A DNA stretch of 64,000 bases from GCA-003244245 sp050699975 (GCA_050699975.1 JBOHGH010000003.1:21996-85995); one strand, 5' to 3'. Positions 24,476-32,981 are shown, counted from the stretch's first letter. A program made the numbers and translations. Notes: generated from the sequence alone by a model not told the origin.

Positions 24476-26766
24476 GCCACGGCCAAAGCGGATGGCATCG
24501 TGATGTGGGTGCGTGTCCCGCTGGGGATGAAGGACCAATTAGTTTCGCGCAGCGGTTGGCTCGGTAGGCCCAGCGCCGTCCACAGCTCGGATCCCACCGA
24601 GGGCATCACCGGATAGGCAAGCCCGGCAAACGCCTTGGCCGCGACATACTCCATGGCAACGCTGGTTCGGGCCTCCTCTTTCTTCGCTGTCAGGGCGCGC
24701 TTGGCCTGCTCGGCGGCGTGGAACCGCCGCGCGCGGCGCACGAGCGATTCCAAACCCTCGACATAAGCGACGCAGCTGAATGCGTCGATCACCAGTAAGC
24801 CGTCCAATTCCTCGGTGAGCAGGCCGAGCTGGCGGTAGAATTCGCGATGTGCGGGAGTCCACGCACCCGTGCCCGGCACGACACCTTCGCCGGGCAAGCC
24901 GGCGAAGCCCTCGAGCCACTCGCGTAGCTCGCCGAGGAACGGGTCGTCGGACATCACGGCCACCTCGTCGGCGGTAATGTCCGCGATGGTCTCCTCCGGT
25001 GAACGGCGCAGCAGTGCGAGCCGGACGACGTCGGCCGGCGCCTTGCCCAGCAGGTCGTCGGCCCATACGGCGTGACCGCGGCTGGTCGAGAATTTGGCGC
25101 CATTGAGATACAGAAAACGGTTGGTAACAAACCCACGGGGTAGGGCACCATCGCGTTCTGCCGCGAAGGCGAGAGCGGGCAGCAGCACCGCGTAGTAATA
25201 GCTGTTGTCGTAGCCGAGGAAGGTCACCGTGGTGGCGTCGCCGCCTGCGCCGAACTGCTCCGCGTTGTCGAGCTGAGTGAGGGCGAGCTCCACCCATGGG
25301 TCGATCACCTGGCCGGGCAGCGTGTGATCCGTGAGCCCGATACCCCACGCGGAATCCCGGGTGATGCGATAGCGGCCGAGCCCGTCCTCCCGCAACTGCT
25401 GCACGAGGCGCAGGAGTTGGCCACTGCCCTCCAACCGGGCGAGGTACTCGTCGAGATCGGCGGCGAAGTGGTCGAGATCCAGGAGGAGCGCCGATTCCTT
25501 GCGCGATGTGGGAGCAGCCCCGCACTGTCCGCAGGCCAGGCCTACCAGCTCGCGTGCGTCGTTCGGTCGGCCGCACGCTTCGCAGATCTCGCCGACGCAT
25601 TTCTCGCCGCAGGTCGGGCAGCCACCGTTTGCAAATGCCTGATACAACGAAATCCTGCACGGGTCACACCACGGCGTTTCGACCTCGGTGCGGGACACGG
25701 CCGGCGAGGCGGCGACTACGGTGAAGAGCTCTCGCATCCGTACCTCGTGGCCCTGGTCCCGAAGTGGCCAGTAGATCCGAGTTGCGTCGAACCCGGCGGC
25801 TCGCAATGTGCCGGTCACCTTTGCTGCGGCAGTGGTGGCGAGCTCCGTGGGAGTCGTTCCGAGGCGGTGCGCTGTAGCGGCGACGTACGACTGGTGGTCG
25901 TCGGTGCCGGTGACGAGGTGAGCCTCCCGTCCGAGGGTGCGTAAGGCACGAGCGTAAACGTCGGCGCGCAGATAAGGTCCGGCCAGATGCCCGAGATGCA
26001 GATCGCCGTTCGGGGTGGGCGGCGGGCAGAAGATGACAGTGCGCTCGGCGATGTCCAGCCGGGGACTATGGTCGGCGAGCGCGGACCCGGCGGCCTCGAT
26101 ATCTTCCCAGTACATCGAAGCTAAATTAAGGGGATCATCTGAGTCGTTGCGGATGCCGTGCATTGTGAAGGGCGTCAGAAAGACCAGATCGCCCGGTACG
26201 ACCTCGCGGCACTCCTTTCCCAGCGCCACCTCGGCCCGGCCGCCGAGAATGAGGAAGATCTCGCCGTCCTGATGGCAATGGTGCTTCGAGACGCTGCGCG
26301 GAGCCACCGCGCCGAAGACGGAACCGAACGGCAGGCCCGGAATCTGCGCAGCGCTGTAGAGGTCTTGCAGGTACATCTCGTAGTTCCAGACCATTCCCTC
26401 GCGGTCGAAGGAGCGCACCGTGAATACCGGGTTGTCAGCGGGCTCGCCGCGATGCCACTGCGCGGAGACGTAGTCCACTGCGGCGCCGCTCCCAGCCGCC
26501 AGTTCGTAGGCGGGGCACCCTGCGATGTGCACCGCATCGCCCGGGGCGAGTGCGCGCGGCTCACCCGCGGGCGGAATGAGCGTGCCGCTGCCGGAGACGA
26601 CGAAGAGCACTTCTTCGCCCGAAGGGTTACAGCGCTGAGCGCCGGTCCCCGGGAGCACGCTTCCATACGCGAGCCGAAACGGCAGACCTTCGATGTCTTC
26701 TGACGTCAGACCATAAGGTGAGCTGGGCGTGTCGATTGCAGTGCGGTCGAAGGAGCGTACAAGCAT
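24472..26766 (-). CDS. Double-cupin / methionyl-tRNA synthetase-like fusion (N-N bond-forming type, Spb40-like)
   Basis: 764 aa from ATG 26766 (GTG 26769 also possible). Residues 1-115 and 116-235 are two cupin repeats, each starting VRSFDR. The first lacks metal ligands (CNPSGEE), while the second has KHHCHQDGE and a downstream TMHG His. From about 240 there is a class I synthetase like MetRS: PPPTPNGDLHLGH (HIGH) near 250-260, four paired-Cys zinc knuckles at about 367-417 (CDPC, CPTC, CEAC, CGQC), and KFSTSRG (KMSKS) near 560, then a helical C-terminal domain. In Spb40 such a fusion joins glycine to N6-hydroxylysine to form a hydrazine. The house-keeping metG is expected elsewhere. Confidence 0.92.
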   Translation of the reverse strand: MLVRSFDRTAIDTPSSPYGLTSEDIEGLPFRLAYGSVLPGTGAQRCNPSGEEVLFVVSGSGTLIPPAGEPRALAPGDAVHIAGCPAYELAAGSGAAVDYVSAQWHRGEPADNPVFTVRSFDREGMVWNYEMYLQDLYSAAQIPGLPFGSVFGAVAPRSVSKHHCHQDGEIFLILGGRAEVALGKECREVVPGDLVFLTPFTMHGIRNDSDDPLNLASMYWEDIEAAGSALADHSPRLDIAERTVIFCPPPTPNGDLHLGHLAGPYLRADVYARALRTLGREAHLVTGTDDHQSYVAATAHRLGTTPTELATTAAAKVTGTLRAAGFDATRIYWPLRDQGHEVRMRELFTVVAASPAVSRTEVETPWCDPCRISLYQAFANGGCPTCGEKCVGEICEACGRPNDARELVGLACGQCGAAPTSRKESALLLDLDHFAADLDEYLARLEGSGQLLRLVQQLREDGLGRYRITRDSAWGIGLTDHTLPGQVIDPWVELALTQLDNAEQFGAGGDATTVTFLGYDNSYYYAVLLPALAFAAERDGALPRGFVTNRFLYLNGAKFSTSRGHAVWADDLLGKAPADVVRLALLRRSPEETIADITADEVAVMSDDPFLGELREWLEGFAGLPGEGVVPGTGAWTPAHREFYRQLGLLTEELDGLLVIDAFSCVAYVEGLESLVRRARRFHAAEQAKRALTAKKEEARTSVAMEYVAAKAFAGLAYPVMPSVGSELWTALGLPSQPLRETNWSFIPSGTRTHITMPSALAVA

Positions 26767-26863
26767 CACGCCAACCTTTGCGCTGGTTTGAGGTCGGATG
26801 TGCTAACGAGACAGGACCTTGCGATGCGCCTTCCGCTAACGGAGTGACTCGGTCGAGTCTCGT

Positions 26864-26879
26864 CTGCGGCGCGCCGCAG
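26864..26879. other. Perfect 16-bp palindrome between the transporter and cupin-MetRS genes
   Basis: CTGCGGCGCGCCGCAG in the 165-bp gap that separates the transporter stop from the cupin-MetRS start, followed by a further CCTGCGGG/TCCGCA pairing. It could be an attenuator or terminator limiting read-through from the transporter gene, or a chance GC palindrome. The operon promoter is probably in this gap, but no clear -10/-35 is seen. Confidence 0.35.
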
Positions 26880-26931
26880 GCGCCAGCCCTGCGGGTGTCC
26901 GCAAAGTGATGTGGCCGATTCTGGACAGGGA

Positions 26932-27780
26932 TCAGGGTCGGGCGAGCAGCGCCACGGCCACGGCCGCCGTCACGAGACTGACCCGCTGGATGCCGTTGAT
27001 ACGTTCGCGGAGTACGAACCTGGCAAGCAGGACTGTCGCGGCAGGATAGAGGGCCACGATCACGGCGCTGATACTCAGGTTTCCGGCACGCGCCGCGAAC
27101 AGGAAGAAGGTGTTGGCGAGCGAGTCGAGACAGCCGGCCGCCGCGGCGGCCAGCAACGGGGGCCGCGAGTCACCGAGGCTGTGCCGCTGGACCACCGCAG
27201 CGCTGAGCAGCAGGGCGCTACTGACGACGCGCCCGGTCACCAGTGGTGCGAGCCCGCTGTCATGCGGCGCCTGTTCGAGCGTGATGAGTTGCCCGGCGAT
27301 GGCTGCGCCGGCCCCGCACGCGAGGAGCACGGCATGCGGCGCGGGCCGGCCACCGCCGCCGCTGGGCCCGTTGGTGGCGATCAACACGACGGCGCAGAGC
27401 GCGAGCGGTATCCCGACGATGGCGGAGATGGACAGCCGGTCACCGGTGGAAACTCCGACCACCACCGGAAGTACGCCTGAGACGAGGGCGGTGACCGGGG
27501 CGAGCACGGTCATCGGCCCGATGGCGAGCGTGCGGTACAGCAACGTGAAGGCGAGCGCCGACGCCACACCCGACAGAGCGCCCCAGCCAATGGCACTGGC
27601 GTTCCACTGGGCGCCGAGAAAGGGCAGCAGGATCAATTCGACGCCCAAGCTCGCGGGCGCACTGACAGCCACGACGCGCAGCACGTGGGCCCGCCGCGAA
27701 GCCACCCCGCCGACGAAATCCGCCACGCCGTAGGAAACGGCACTAGCTACGGAGAGCAGAATCATCAACACGACCCGCAC
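26932..27780 (-). CDS. EamA/DMT-family transporter
   Basis: 282 aa, GTG start at 27780. Ten hydrophobic segments in two repeats, typical of drug/metabolite exporters: e.g. VLMILLSVASAVSYGVADFV, GWGALSGVASALAFTLLYRTLAIGPMTVLAPVTALVSGVLPVVVG, and SISAVIVALYPAATVLLARFVLRERI (the EamA signature end). It lies upstream of, and in the same direction as, the cupin-MetRS gene and divergent from an XRE-cupin regulator. It may export the operon product; alternatively it belongs with the divergent regulator only. Confidence 0.88.
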   Translation of the reverse strand: MRVVLMILLSVASAVSYGVADFVGGVASRRAHVLRVVAVSAPASLGVELILLPFLGAQWNASAIGWGALSGVASALAFTLLYRTLAIGPMTVLAPVTALVSGVLPVVVGVSTGDRLSISAIVGIPLALCAVVLIATNGPSGGGGRPAPHAVLLACGAGAAIAGQLITLEQAPHDSGLAPLVTGRVVSSALLLSAAVVQRHSLGDSRPPLLAAAAAGCLDSLANTFFLFAARAGNLSISAVIVALYPAATVLLARFVLRERINGIQRVSLVTAAVAVALLARP

Positions 27781-27793
27781 TGTACAACAGAAT

Positions 27794-27814
27794 GACTATT
27801 AAAGTCGTTATAAT
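27794..27814. promoter_or_regulatory. Divergent promoter/operator between transporter and XRE-cupin regulator
   Basis: The 43-bp gap holds a perfect TATAAT at 27809-27814, 9 bp before the regulator ATG (27824), which suggests a leaderless or near-leaderless transcript. It is overlapped by the inverted repeat GACT-ATTAA-AGTC (27794-27806). This suits autoregulation plus control of the transporter. Confidence 0.6.
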
Positions 27815-27823
27815 GACCTGAAG

Positions 27824-28417
27824 ATGACTACCCCTGATGCAGAGGCCCTGCCCGCCGCCGTGGCCGCCAAGGTGCGTAGCGAGCGTGCCCGCCTCGACCT
27901 CACCCTCGACCAGCTCGTGCGGCGATCGGGGGTGAGCAAGGGAGCCCTCGTCGCGCTTGAGGCCGGGGTGGGCAACCCCAACCTCTCCACCCTCGTCCGC
28001 CTGGCCGACGCATTCGGGGTGCCGGTCTCCGAGCTGCTGGAGGAGACTGCCCCACGCCGCATCCGGCTCACCCAACGGGACCAAGCGAAGGTGCTCTGGC
28101 GCGGCGACCACGGCGGCTGGGCGGCCCTGATCACCGTGATCTCGACGTCGGCCCCGGTCGAGCTGTGGTGGTGGGTGCTGCAGCCCGGTGAGGAATACCT
28201 CAGCCACGCTCACCCCCGAGGCGTCACCGAGACCATCACGGTGATCAGCGGCGGCTTAACGCTCGTCATCGGTGACGAGACTCGGGACCTGCCCACTCAT
28301 GCCACGGTCGTCTTCGCCGCGGACCTCCCGCACGTCTACCGCTGCGCGCAGGACGAACCCTGCGAACTGCTGATGACCGTGCACTTGCCTGCTGCCGGCG
28401 TTTCTCCAGCCGATTGA
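27824..28417 (+). CDS. XRE-family regulator with C-terminal cupin sensor
   Basis: 197 aa. HTH_3 domain at residues 12-70 (VRSERARLDLTLDQLVRRSG, VSKGALVALEAGVGNPNLSTLVRLADAFGV) followed by a cupin (about 100-190) with SHAHPRGVTETITVISGG and a C-terminal DLPHVYR. HTH-cupin proteins often sense small metabolites and control divergent transporter genes. The divergent EamA gene shares a 43-bp promoter region, so that is the likely target. The stop is 60 bp before ddl. Confidence 0.92.
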   Translation: MTTPDAEALPAAVAAKVRSERARLDLTLDQLVRRSGVSKGALVALEAGVGNPNLSTLVRLADAFGVPVSELLEETAPRRIRLTQRDQAKVLWRGDHGGWAALITVISTSAPVELWWWVLQPGEEYLSHAHPRGVTETITVISGGLTLVIGDETRDLPTHATVVFAADLPHVYRCAQDEPCELLMTVHLPAAGVSPAD

Positions 28418-28477
28418 CGTGTGCCCGCCTCGTTGCCACCGGGGAGCTCCGAGCTGCCGGGGGTAGGGTCTGCCGCC

Positions 28478-29578
28478 ATGACGGATCGTAGGCTGCGCGT
28501 TGCCGTCGTCTTCGGCGGTCGCAGTAGTGAACATGCGATCTCCTGCGTCTCGGCGGGCAGCGTGCTGACGCACCTGGACCGGGCGCGATTCGACGTCATC
28601 CCGGTCGGCATCAGCCCTGACGGCGCCTGGGTGCTGGGTACCGGCGAGCCGGCCGAGCTGGCGATCCGGGACCGGAAGCTTCCCGTCGTGGACGGTGCCG
28701 CCGAGGCGATTGCGCTGCTTGGTGACCCGACCAGGCGGGAACTGGTGCGTATCGCGGGCGATCGGCCCGGCGAGGTGCTCTCCGGGGTGGATGTGGTGTT
28801 CCCCGTGCTGCACGGGGCCTTTGGCGAGGACGGCGCGATCCAGGGACTGCTGGAGCTGGCCGACCTTCCCTATGTCGGCTCGGGAGTGCTTTCCAGCGCG
28901 GCGGGAATGGATAAGGAGTTCGCCCGCAAACTGTTGGGCATCGAGGGTCTGCCGGTCACTGATGCCGTGGTGCTGCGCGCCGATAACGCCACGCTCACCG
29001 CCGATCAGCGCGAACGGCTGGGCCTGCCGGTCTTCGTCAAGCCGGCCAGAGCGGGTTCCTCGATGGGCATCACCAAGGTGGTGGACTGGTCCGAGTTGCC
29101 CTTGGCGATCGCCACCGCTCGCGCGGTCGATCCCAAGATCCTCGTCGAGGCTGCAGTGATAGGTCGCGAGGTCGAGTGCGGGGTACTGGAGTTCCCCGAC
29201 GGCCGGGTCGAAGCGTCGCTGCCCGCGGAGATCCGCGTGGTCGCTGAGAACTCCGCAGGCTGGTACGACTTCGACGCCAAGTATCTCGACGACGCGTGCG
29301 AGTTCGACATCCCCGCCAAGCTCGATGACGACGTCGCTGCGGGGCTGCGGGCGATGGCCGTCTCCGCATTCCGTTCGCTGGACTGCCAAGGCCTTGCTCG
29401 GGTCGACTTCTTCGTGGGACCCGACGGTGCGTTGACCGTTAACGAGATCAACACGATGCCCGGCTTCACGCCAATCTCGATGTACCCCCGGATGTGGGCG
29501 GTGACCGGAGTGGACTACCCCACTTTGCTGTCGACACTGATCGACACTGCGGTGGCCCGGGGAACCGGACTGCGCTGA
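28478..29578 (+). CDS. ddl: D-alanine--D-alanine ligase
   Basis: 366 aa from ATG 28478. ATP-grasp enzyme making D-Ala-D-Ala for peptidoglycan. VVFGGRSSEHAISCVSA near the N-terminus, LHGAFGEDGAIQGLLEL, PVFVKPARAGSSMGITKV (ATP grasp), RVDFFVGPDGALTVNEINTMPGFT with the metal ligands. Length and motifs are normal for the D-Ala-D-Ala type. Follows gpsA directly in related genomes; here about 17 kb of accessory genes separate them. Confidence 0.97.
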   Translation: MTDRRLRVAVVFGGRSSEHAISCVSAGSVLTHLDRARFDVIPVGISPDGAWVLGTGEPAELAIRDRKLPVVDGAAEAIALLGDPTRRELVRIAGDRPGEVLSGVDVVFPVLHGAFGEDGAIQGLLELADLPYVGSGVLSSAAGMDKEFARKLLGIEGLPVTDAVVLRADNATLTADQRERLGLPVFVKPARAGSSMGITKVVDWSELPLAIATARAVDPKILVEAAVIGREVECGVLEFPDGRVEASLPAEIRVVAENSAGWYDFDAKYLDDACEFDIPAKLDDDVAAGLRAMAVSAFRSLDCQGLARVDFFVGPDGALTVNEINTMPGFTPISMYPRMWAVTGVDYPTLLSTLIDTAVARGTGLR

Positions 29579-29781
29579 GCCGTTTGGCTGGGGGGCCGTT
29601 AGCCGGGGGACCATTGGTCCGATCGGGTGAAATTTAGCGACCTGTTCGCGGGCGGCTAGTTAGACATGTAGGGGCCGCGCTTGTGTCGGAATGAGCGTTC
29701 CCCGCACGGACGGAGGCGGGCCACTGCGTCCTCGGTTTCGGCCGTCCATATGGTCCCGGCGGCTGGAGCGGAGGTATCGCG

Positions 29782-30363
29782 ATGTCCCCCTCGTCGGGAA
29801 GCAACGACACCGGGGTTCCCGCCGATGAGCATGGTATGACGCTCATCGACGACAGGCCCGACGCCATCGCAGCGCCTCGGGATCGGGATGGTTATCGGGC
29901 CCGGCACGCGCAACCAGATGATGACGATGACGTCGAACCCGCCGAGGTCGCTGGCGGCCTGGCCGAACCTCCCGCGGGTACGGCGGTCGCCGAGGTGGCC
30001 GACGAATGGGATGACGCGGAGGACTTCCGGCTCATCGTCCGTCCTTACACCTGGACCCAGGGCCGGACCCGGCCGGTGCAGGATCTCGCCGTCGAGACGT
30101 TGGTGTCCACCAGCGACATAGGTCGAGACGTCATCACGACCCACTCCGCGGAACACTCCGCCATCGCTGGACTGTGTGCAGATGTCCGCTCGGTCGCCGA
30201 GGTCGCGGCCCTGCTCGCGCTGCCACTGGGAGTGGCCCGGGTGCTGCTCGCCGACATGATCGACACCGGCTTGGTGCACGTGCACCGCAACCCGGCGGAA
30301 TCCGGGAGTTCGCCGGGTCTGTCGGTGATGGAGCGGGTGCTGTCCGGGCTGCACGAGCTATAA
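29782..30363 (+). CDS. DUF742 family protein (conservon component), orphan
   Basis: 193 aa. After an acidic, disordered N-terminus (1-80, with DDDDD) comes the DUF742 core LIVRPYTWTQGRTRPVQDLAVETLV, and a C-terminal winged-helix-like part (VAALLALPLGVARVLLADMI). DUF742 proteins normally lie in cvn operons with a sensor kinase-like protein, a roadblock protein and a Ras-like GTPase. None of those is here, so this is an isolated copy. The 203-bp gap before it has no recognised gene. Confidence 0.85.
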   Translation: MSPSSGSNDTGVPADEHGMTLIDDRPDAIAAPRDRDGYRARHAQPDDDDDVEPAEVAGGLAEPPAGTAVAEVADEWDDAEDFRLIVRPYTWTQGRTRPVQDLAVETLVSTSDIGRDVITTHSAEHSAIAGLCADVRSVAEVAALLALPLGVARVLLADMIDTGLVHVHRNPAESGSSPGLSVMERVLSGLHEL

Positions 30364-30377
30364 CGCCTATCACGCGA

Positions 30378-30908
30378 TCAGCGCGAGATGTTCACGTCGT
30401 GCTGCGCCAAGGTGTTCGCGATCACGGTGGCGACCTGCTGCAGCGCCCCGCTGCCGGTGACCGGGGACAGGTCGACCACGACGTAGACAGACCGGTCCAC
30501 CGCGACCCAGGTGCTCGTGCCAGGGTGGGGAAGTTCGAAGAACTGCACTCCGGAGATCGCCAGCAGCCGCGAGGTCGCGGTGAGGTCCCTAGGCCGGTCG
30601 AGCCCACAGCGCAGCACCACCGGCGGCTCACCCCATGCGGCCGCACCCGCCGGAGCCGGGATGGCCAGCTGCCGCCGTTGCAGGGTGCCTTGCTCGCCCC
30701 CGTCCAACTCCTCGGGCAGGGCGGCCAGCAGCCGCATGCAATCCGCCGAGTCGGCCGCGGGGGCCGGGACCCCGGCTAACTCCAGCGGAATCTGAGGCCG
30801 GCCCCGTACCTGCGCAGCGACGATGAGCACCCCGACCACGAGTGCGACCGGCAGGGCCAGCGCAATCCCGAGCAGCCAGCGCGGGGTGCCTGCCGGGTAC
30901 GCCACCAC
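30378..30908 (-). CDS. DUF3515 family membrane-anchored protein
   Basis: 176 aa. One N-terminal membrane segment (WLLGIALALPVALVVGVLIVAAQV, about residues 11-34), then a small extracytoplasmic domain with CMRLLAALPEEL and VVLRCGLDRPRDL, the two cysteines typical of DUF3515. Function unknown. Its place between ddl and the Lrp/thiL genes is conserved in actinobacteria, and it is probably co-transcribed with the Lrp-type gene 8 bp upstream. Confidence 0.88.
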   Translation of the reverse strand: MVAYPAGTPRWLLGIALALPVALVVGVLIVAAQVRGRPQIPLELAGVPAPAADSADCMRLLAALPEELDGGEQGTLQRRQLAIPAPAGAAAWGEPPVVLRCGLDRPRDLTATSRLLAISGVQFFELPHPGTSTWVAVDRSVYVVVDLSPVTGSGALQQVATVIANTLAQHDVNISR

Positions 30909-30916
30909 GACCGCCG

Positions 30917-31153
30917 TCAGGACAAATGCACGACGGGACAGGTCAGCGTGCGGGTGATGCCGGCCACGTTCTGCACCCTGGCCACCACGAGCTGGCCCAG
31001 CTGGTCCACATCGGCGGCCTCGGCCCGCACGATCACGTCGTAGGGGCCGGTGACGTCCTCCGCACTCGCGACACCGGGCAGGCTCGATACCGCCGCCGCC
31101 ACGGCGGCCGCCTTGCCGACTTCGGTCTGGATAAGGATGTATGCCTGAACCAC
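30917..31153 (-). CDS. Lrp/AsnC ligand-binding-domain-only protein
   Basis: 78 aa from GTG 31153 (VVQAYILIQTEVGKAAAVA). It consists only of the RAM/AsnC effector domain (GVASAEDVTGPYDVIVRAEA, QNVAGITRTLTCPVVH), with no HTH; the longer open frame upstream has no homology-like sequence. Such stand-alone RAM proteins bind amino acids or partner with full-length Lrp regulators. Divergent from thiL. Confidence 0.9.
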   Translation of the reverse strand: MVQAYILIQTEVGKAAAVAAAVSSLPGVASAEDVTGPYDVIVRAEAADVDQLGQLVVARVQNVAGITRTLTCPVVHLS

Positions 31154-31217
31154 GGCGTGGCCCTTCGTGTCGGCGACTCGATCGGGGTAGGAACGAAACC
31201 TACCGTGGATCGGGGGT

Positions 31218-32213
31218 GTGACCGTGTGTCCTGCCGGTGGTACCACACCGGACTCGTCGCCGGCCGAAGTCGGCTCGGTAGCCGATCTGGGCGAGTTCGG
31301 ACTGATCGCCCGGATCACCGCCGGGCGGGGGCCGGCGCCGGCCACGCTGCTCGGTCCAGGGGATGACGCCGCGGTGCTGGTCGCCGCGGATGGTCGGGTG
31401 GTGGTGTGCACCGACGTGCTCGTCGAGGGGGTGCACTTCCGGCTGGACTGGTCCACGCCGCACCAGGTCGGGCGCAAGTCGGTGGCAGCCAACCTGGCAG
31501 ACGTGGCGGCGATGGGTGCGGTGCCCACCGGGCTGGTCGTCGGCCTGGCCGTGCCCGGGCGCACCTCGGTGTCTACTGTGGATGATCTTGCTGGCGGGAT
31601 GTGGGAGGAGGCCGAACGAGCTGGAGTGGGCGTCGTCGGTGGTGATGTGGTCAGCTCGGCTGAGCTGGTCGTGTCGGTGACCGCGCTCGGTGATCTGCAG
31701 GGCCGGGCGCCGGTCACCAGGGCCGGTGCTCGGATAGGGGACGTGCTCGGGCTGTGTGGGAAGTTGGGCTGGTCGGCTGCGGGCCTGGCCGTGCTACGCC
31801 GGGGGTTCCGGTCTCCGCTGGCGGTGGTGGGTGCACATCGCGTGCCGGAGCCTCCCTACGAGGCCGGCCCACAGGCCGCTGCGGTGGGGGCCACCGCGAT
31901 GATCGACATCTCGGATGGCTTGCTCGCCGACGCGGGGCACATCGCCGACGCCTCCCTGGTCAGCATCGACATCGACTCGGCGGCGCTGCCGGTGCCCAGC
32001 AGGCTGGTCGAAGTAGCCTCGGCGCTAGGCGTCGACGCGCGGCACTGGGTGCTCACCGGGGGAGAGGATCACGCGCTGCTGGCGAGTTTCCCCGCCGGGG
32101 CCGTGCTGCCCGCTGGCTGGACCGCGCTCGGCGCGGTCCGGGAAGGCCGCGGGGTGACCGTCGACGGCCGGCCCTACGAAGTGCCCTCAGCGGGCTGGGA
32201 GCACTTCTCGTGA
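31218..32213 (+). CDS. thiL: Thiamine-monophosphate kinase
   Basis: 331 aa, GTG start. Phosphorylates TMP to the cofactor TPP. The AIRS/PurM-like fold carries LGPGDDAAVLVAADGRVVVCTD (metal and ATP site), EGVHFRLDWSTPHQVGRKSVAANLADVAAMGA, GGDVVSS and MIDISDGLLADAGHIA. The family core begins about 25 residues in (LGEFGLIARI), so a later start is possible. Followed by ung, as in relatives. Confidence 0.95.
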   Translation: MTVCPAGGTTPDSSPAEVGSVADLGEFGLIARITAGRGPAPATLLGPGDDAAVLVAADGRVVVCTDVLVEGVHFRLDWSTPHQVGRKSVAANLADVAAMGAVPTGLVVGLAVPGRTSVSTVDDLAGGMWEEAERAGVGVVGGDVVSSAELVVSVTALGDLQGRAPVTRAGARIGDVLGLCGKLGWSAAGLAVLRRGFRSPLAVVGAHRVPEPPYEAGPQAAAVGATAMIDISDGLLADAGHIADASLVSIDIDSAALPVPSRLVEVASALGVDARHWVLTGGEDHALLASFPAGAVLPAGWTALGAVREGRGVTVDGRPYEVPSAGWEHFS

Positions 32214-32303
32214 GCGGGTGAACAGTAGTTGTGCCGGCTACTCGGCAACCGGCAGAGCCACTCACGGGCAGCCGTAGGCTGCCGCCCGATAGGGTCGCCG
32301 ACC

Positions 32304-32981
32304 ATGCCCGCAGCTGTGAACGAGATCGTGGAGGCCGGCTGGGCCGGCGCGCTGGCCCCGGTGGCTCGGCAGGTCGCCGCTGCCGGGGAGTTCCTCCGGG
32401 GCGAGATCGCCGCGGGGCGGCGCTACCTGCCGTCTGGGGCGAACATCTTGCGGGCCTTCACCCAGCCTTTCGACCAGGTGCGGGTGCTCATCGTCGGCCA
32501 AGACCCTTACCCGACCCCAGGCCACGCGGTGGGGTTGTCGTTTTCGGTCGAGCCGGATGTCCGGCCGTTGCCGCGCAGCCTGGCCAACATCTTCCGGGAG
32601 TACAGCGACGACCTCGGCCTGCCCGCCCCGTCCAACGGGGATCTCAGCCCCTGGGCCGAGCGTGGTGTGCTGCTGCTCAACAGGGTGCTCACGGTCGAAC
32701 CCGGACGGCCGGGGTCGCACCGTGGCAAGGGCTGGGAGCAGGTCACCGAGCAGGCCATCCGCGCGCTGGTGGCGCGTCCGGCGCAGCCGCTGGTGGCGAT
32801 CCTGTGGGGCCGGGACGCGGGCACCCTGCGTCCGATGCTCTCCGACGTGCCGTGCATCGAGTCCGCACATCCGTCGCCGATGTCAGCCGACCGCGGGTTC
32901 TTCGGCTCCCGCCCCTTCAGCCGCGCCAACGCCCTGCTCGAAGACCTAGGATCCGACCCAGTCGACTGGACGCTGCCCTAG
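32304..32981 (+). CDS. ung: Uracil-DNA glycosylase, family 1
   Basis: 225 aa from ATG 32304 (MPAAVNEIVEAGWAGALAPV). Removes uracil from DNA. The catalytic water-activating loop is VGQDPYPTPGHAVGL (Asp of GQDPYP), and the DNA minor-groove loop HPSPMSADRGFFGSRPFSR is intact. GVLLLNRVLTV is the usual central strand. The upstream open frame to 32229 is not family-like. Confidence 0.97.
   Translation: MPAAVNEIVEAGWAGALAPVARQVAAAGEFLRGEIAAGRRYLPSGANILRAFTQPFDQVRVLIVGQDPYPTPGHAVGLSFSVEPDVRPLPRSLANIFREYSDDLGLPAPSNGDLSPWAERGVLLLNRVLTVEPGRPGSHRGKGWEQVTEQAIRALVARPAQPLVAILWGRDAGTLRPMLSDVPCIESAHPSPMSADRGFFGSRPFSRANALLEDLGSDPVDWTLP

Noticed and set aside
19403..26766. Hydroxamate siderophore cluster
   Set aside because: The N-hydroxylase and diaminobutyrate aminotransferase would fit, but there is no NRPS, NIS synthetase, N-acyltransferase, siderophore receptor or ferric reductase, and the cupin-MetRS and DAO oxidase point to hydrazine chemistry.
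24472..26766. Housekeeping methionyl-tRNA synthetase
   Set aside because: Fused to two cupins, placed in an overlapping biosynthetic operon and lacking a typical context; a separate metG is expected elsewhere.
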